Below are positions 3,833 to 5,375 of a stretch of DNA of 5,375 nt, one piece after another (the first letter of the stretch is position 1; every line of letters starts with the position of its first letter). Below the pieces are notes generated by a model that did no database searches, was not told the origin of the DNA, and worked only from the letters and a program-made list of their open reading frames with translations. The stretch lies in NCBI GenBank assembly GCA_022704885.1, contig JAKJFO010000255.1, positions 1-5,375 of the forward strand, in the 5' to 3' direction. A program made the position numbers and the translations under genes. Origin of the DNA: Candidatus Rifleibacteriota bacterium (lineage in GTDB: Bacteria; Riflebacteria; Ozemobacteria; Ozemobacterales; Ozemobacteraceae).

Positions 3833-4883
3833 CGATGGTGGCGCCGAAGATGAAGTTTTCGCTCTGTTTGGGCGCGATTGGTGACGGCAGGTTTTCGTAG
3901 TCGCCGTCAGAAACGTAGGCGGCGTTCAGATAGAACGAATTCTGGTAATTGAACCTGAATCCGAGACTGAACTTGTCACCGTTGAAGTCGTAGACGAAGC
4001 GCAGATGATCGTTGACCGGCACGGCGCCGCCAATCATGAAGAAAAACATGTCGGCATAACCCTCACCCTTGTCGTAGGTGTAGTTATAACCGCCAAAACG
4101 TGATCGGCGCAGCTTTTCCCAGCCGTTGTAGTAAAATTTGTAATCGTCTTCACCAAAATTCATGCCGACTCCGACCCAGGCCACCGGCACCCCGGCCGCA
4201 ACCCAGACCGACTGGTAGCCTTCGTTGCCGGTAAAACTGCCGCCGAGCGTAACGTTGCCCGGCACCTGATACTTGAAGTTGAAATACAGCGGTTCGGCGA
4301 TATCGAACCGGTCCTGATTGGCAAAAGGCTTGTCGACCGAAACCTCGATGCCGTCTTCGACGCCCCAGGCCAGACTGACGTTGGTGTCGAAATAATCTTC
4401 GTCGCGATACCTTGTACCATTGATATTATAAAGCTTGAACGGCTGCACGTGTACCCCGACAGCCATTTTACCGGGCTCCAGTACGCCGGGAGAGGGAATC
4501 AGTGTCGCGCCTGTTCCGCCGGCCATCGCGAGTCCCTGCCGTGGTGTCAGCCTTTCGGTCAACAGCGGCCGCAGTTCACCCGGAACCCGGGTCTGCGGAG
4601 GCAGCAGGTAATGCTCTCCATCGCGCTGCGATTGCGCCGAACCGAGCGGAACGAACTGCCCGGGCTGGCTGTGAACGTAGTATGCATCAGCTTCGGAGCT
4701 CTCGTAAGGGCTTGAATAAGCAGGCACCTGTATATCCTGAACCTTCGGGGCCGGTTTGACCTCCTGCCGGCGCGGGTTCGACATGAATGCCTGAAATCTG
4801 CCAAGATCGAGAGCAAAACCGCTGCTGGCAACTGACAGCAAGATTGCGGTGGCGGTACAGATTAAAGGTTTGCGACTTATCAT
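3825..4883 (-). CDS. Probable outer-membrane beta-barrel protein, function unknown
   Basis: A 352-residue exported protein. Residues 1-24 form a signal peptide (positive MISRK, hydrophobic core, cleavage likely after SSGFA). Residues 25-118 are a polar, Pro/Ser/Gln-rich segment with no clear fold, possibly a periplasmic linker. From about 120 a barrel-like region starts with GGTGATLIPSPGVLEPGKMA (122-141), similar to the TG..x.PSA..L.PG opening of several Gram-negative outer-membrane barrels such as YjbH-like proteins. Alternating aromatic strands with Gly/Asp/Asn turns follow. The chain ends FIFGATIAF, with the C-terminal Phe typical of BAM substrates. The start is well fixed: an in-frame TAA at 4905-4907 is followed by no other usable start codon. 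There is no clear Shine-Dalgarno site. It appears monocistronic within the window. Transport or polysaccharide-related function is possible but unproven. Confidence 0.85.
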   Translation of the reverse strand: MISRKPLICTATAILLSVASSGFALDLGRFQAFMSNPRRQEVKPAPKVQDIQVPAYSSPYESSEADAYYVHSQPGQFVPLGSAQSQRDGEHYLLPPQTRVPGELRPLLTERLTPRQGLAMAGGTGATLIPSPGVLEPGKMAVGVHVQPFKLYNINGTRYRDEDYFDTNVSLAWGVEDGIEVSVDKPFANQDRFDIAEPLYFNFKYQVPGNVTLGGSFTGNEGYQSVWVAAGVPVAWVGVGMNFGEDDYKFYYNGWEKLRRSRFGGYNYTYDKGEGYADMFFFMIGGAVPVNDHLRFVYDFNGDKFSLGFRFNYQNSFYLNAAYVSDGDYENLPSPIAPKQSENFIFGATIAF

Positions 4884-4981
4884 GCTGCCAGTATCGGCAC
4901 AGCTTTAACTTCTTTTAACAACAAAAATATCGATTGTTCTGTCATCCCGTCATTTGATTGTCGTTCTCATTTTCGTGCTCG

Positions 4982-4999
4982 TAATCGTTATCGTAATCG
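4982..4999 (-). repeat. Module D hexamers, inverted orientation
   Basis: TAATCG TTATCG TAATCG on the plus strand, which reads CGATTA CGATAA CGATTA on the minus strand, the same units as at 3421-3456. A degenerate continuation lies at about 4953-4981. Confidence 0.6.
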
Positions 5000-5006
5000 A
5001 AAAGAG

Positions 5007-5074
5007 CTCACGCCGAGCCGCAGAGACGCAGGCCGGAGAAGAAGATTTTCGCACAAAGGCGCAGAGACACGAAG
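5007..5074 (+). repeat. Repeat modules B and A in tandem
   Basis: Module B (5007-5051: CTCACGCCGAGCCGCAGAG ... GGCCGGAGAAGAAGATTTTC) runs directly into module A (TCGCACAAAGGCGCAGAGAC, then ACGAAG, 5049-5074). These are the same modules as at 257-300 and 161-183, but with B before A. Here the ...ACGAAGA end is not expanded into a GAA tract. Nothing else is recognisable between 4884 and about 5115. Confidence 0.65.
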
Positions 5075-5114
5075 ACATCGAACCCGACTGCGACACCGAT
5101 TTGCGTAAAGAAAG

Positions 5115-5209
5115 ACAGTAATTCTCCATTTGATTATTGATGAGTATTTTCTGACTATTTTTGTTAATTTGGTGCTTGTACATTTTAAAAAAACGTGCAT
5201 TTTTAAAGT
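5115..5209 (+). mobile_element. AT-rich leader, probable left end of an insertion sequence
   Basis: Composition changes sharply from GC-rich repeats to AT-rich DNA at about 5115 and stays so until the transposase start. TGTACATTT (5177-5185) and AAACGTGCA (5191-5199) can form a weak hairpin (two DNA mismatches, one of them a G-U pair in RNA) followed by five T bases, which might act as a small terminator shielding the transposase gene. The terminal inverted repeat cannot be located without the right end; the start coordinate is approximate. Confidence 0.4.
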
Positions 5210-5375
5210 ATGCCCAAATTAACAATGGAAAGTCTTCGCTTATCAAACCTTCTAAGTGCAATTCGGGAAGAGTTTTGCAAGATTCCAGACCGTCGATCTC
5301 CCGAAAGCAGTGCTTTTGCTTTCCCTTTGCCCGAAGTTCTCATGTCAGGTCTGGCGATGATGTTCTTGCAAGACT
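5210..5375 (+). CDS. Transposase, N-terminal fragment (runs off the window)
   Basis: Fifty-five residues are visible, with the frame open to the window end. The start MPKLTMESLRLSNLLSAIRE is followed by IPDRRSPES and FPLPEVLMSGLAMMFLQD. The pattern 'IPD.R......F.L...LMS.LAMF.L.DPSLL' is typical of the N-terminus of DDE transposases of the ISNCY/IS4-like group; the catalytic residues lie beyond the window. An in-frame TAA (5204-5206) directly precedes the ATG, so translation begins at 5210 or at the next ATG (5225); neither has a good Shine-Dalgarno site, as is common for transposases. Its base composition is more AT-rich than its neighbours, consistent with acquired DNA. Family assignment is tentative and whether the gene is intact cannot be told. 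Confidence 0.65.
   Translation, partial: MPKLTMESLRLSNLLSAIREEFCKIPDRRSPESSAFAFPLPEVLMSGLAMMFLQD

Noticed and set aside
4950..5261. 103-residue minus-strand frame at the right end
   Set aside because: It spans repeats and the AT-rich leader and overlaps the transposase start; no motif or ribosome binding site supports it.

Overview
The window looks like a chromosomal piece of a Gram-negative (diderm) bacterium of moderately high GC. Three genes belong to cell-surface polysaccharide synthesis: the end of an rfbC/rmlC gene and a complete rfbD/rmlD (dTDP-L-rhamnose), and a complete kdsA (KDO for the lipopolysaccharide inner core). There are also two exported proteins, one of them a probable outer-membrane beta-barrel. 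The lineage cannot be fixed from the sequence. The metal-dependent type of KdsA and the abundant short intergenic repeats argue against an enterobacterium.

Layout. 1-152 (+): C-terminus of RfbC. 153-469: non-coding, holding purine-rich repeat modules, a perfect (GAA)19 microsatellite and a strong 9-bp hairpin between two convergent genes. 470-1336 (-): rfbD. 1337-1410: divergent intergenic region with an extended -10 promoter for kdsA. 1411-2241 (+): kdsA. 2283-2400: a 118-bp imperfect palindromic repeat. 2440-3132 (+): exported protein with a DUF4124-like start. 3133-3513: non-coding, holding a hairpin repeat element and hexamer arrays. 3514-3648 (+): a previously easy-to-miss 44-residue four-cysteine protein. 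3649-3824: a second copy of the hairpin element. 3825-4883 (-): outer-membrane beta-barrel protein. 4884-5209: repeats, then an AT-rich stretch that probably belongs to an insertion sequence. 5210-5375 (+): start of a transposase that runs off the window.

How it fits together. RfbC and RfbD catalyse the third and fourth steps of dTDP-L-rhamnose synthesis, and KdsA makes KDO-8-phosphate, so the left half serves surface glycan supply. The right half holds envelope proteins of unknown role. No defence, phage or CRISPR system is visible.

The most distinctive property is the intergenic DNA. At least four repeat modules (called A, B, C and D here) recur in fixed orders and adjoin several stop codons. 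The most interesting items are the tiny cysteine protein bracketed by two related hairpin elements, and a compensatory base change between the stems of those two elements.
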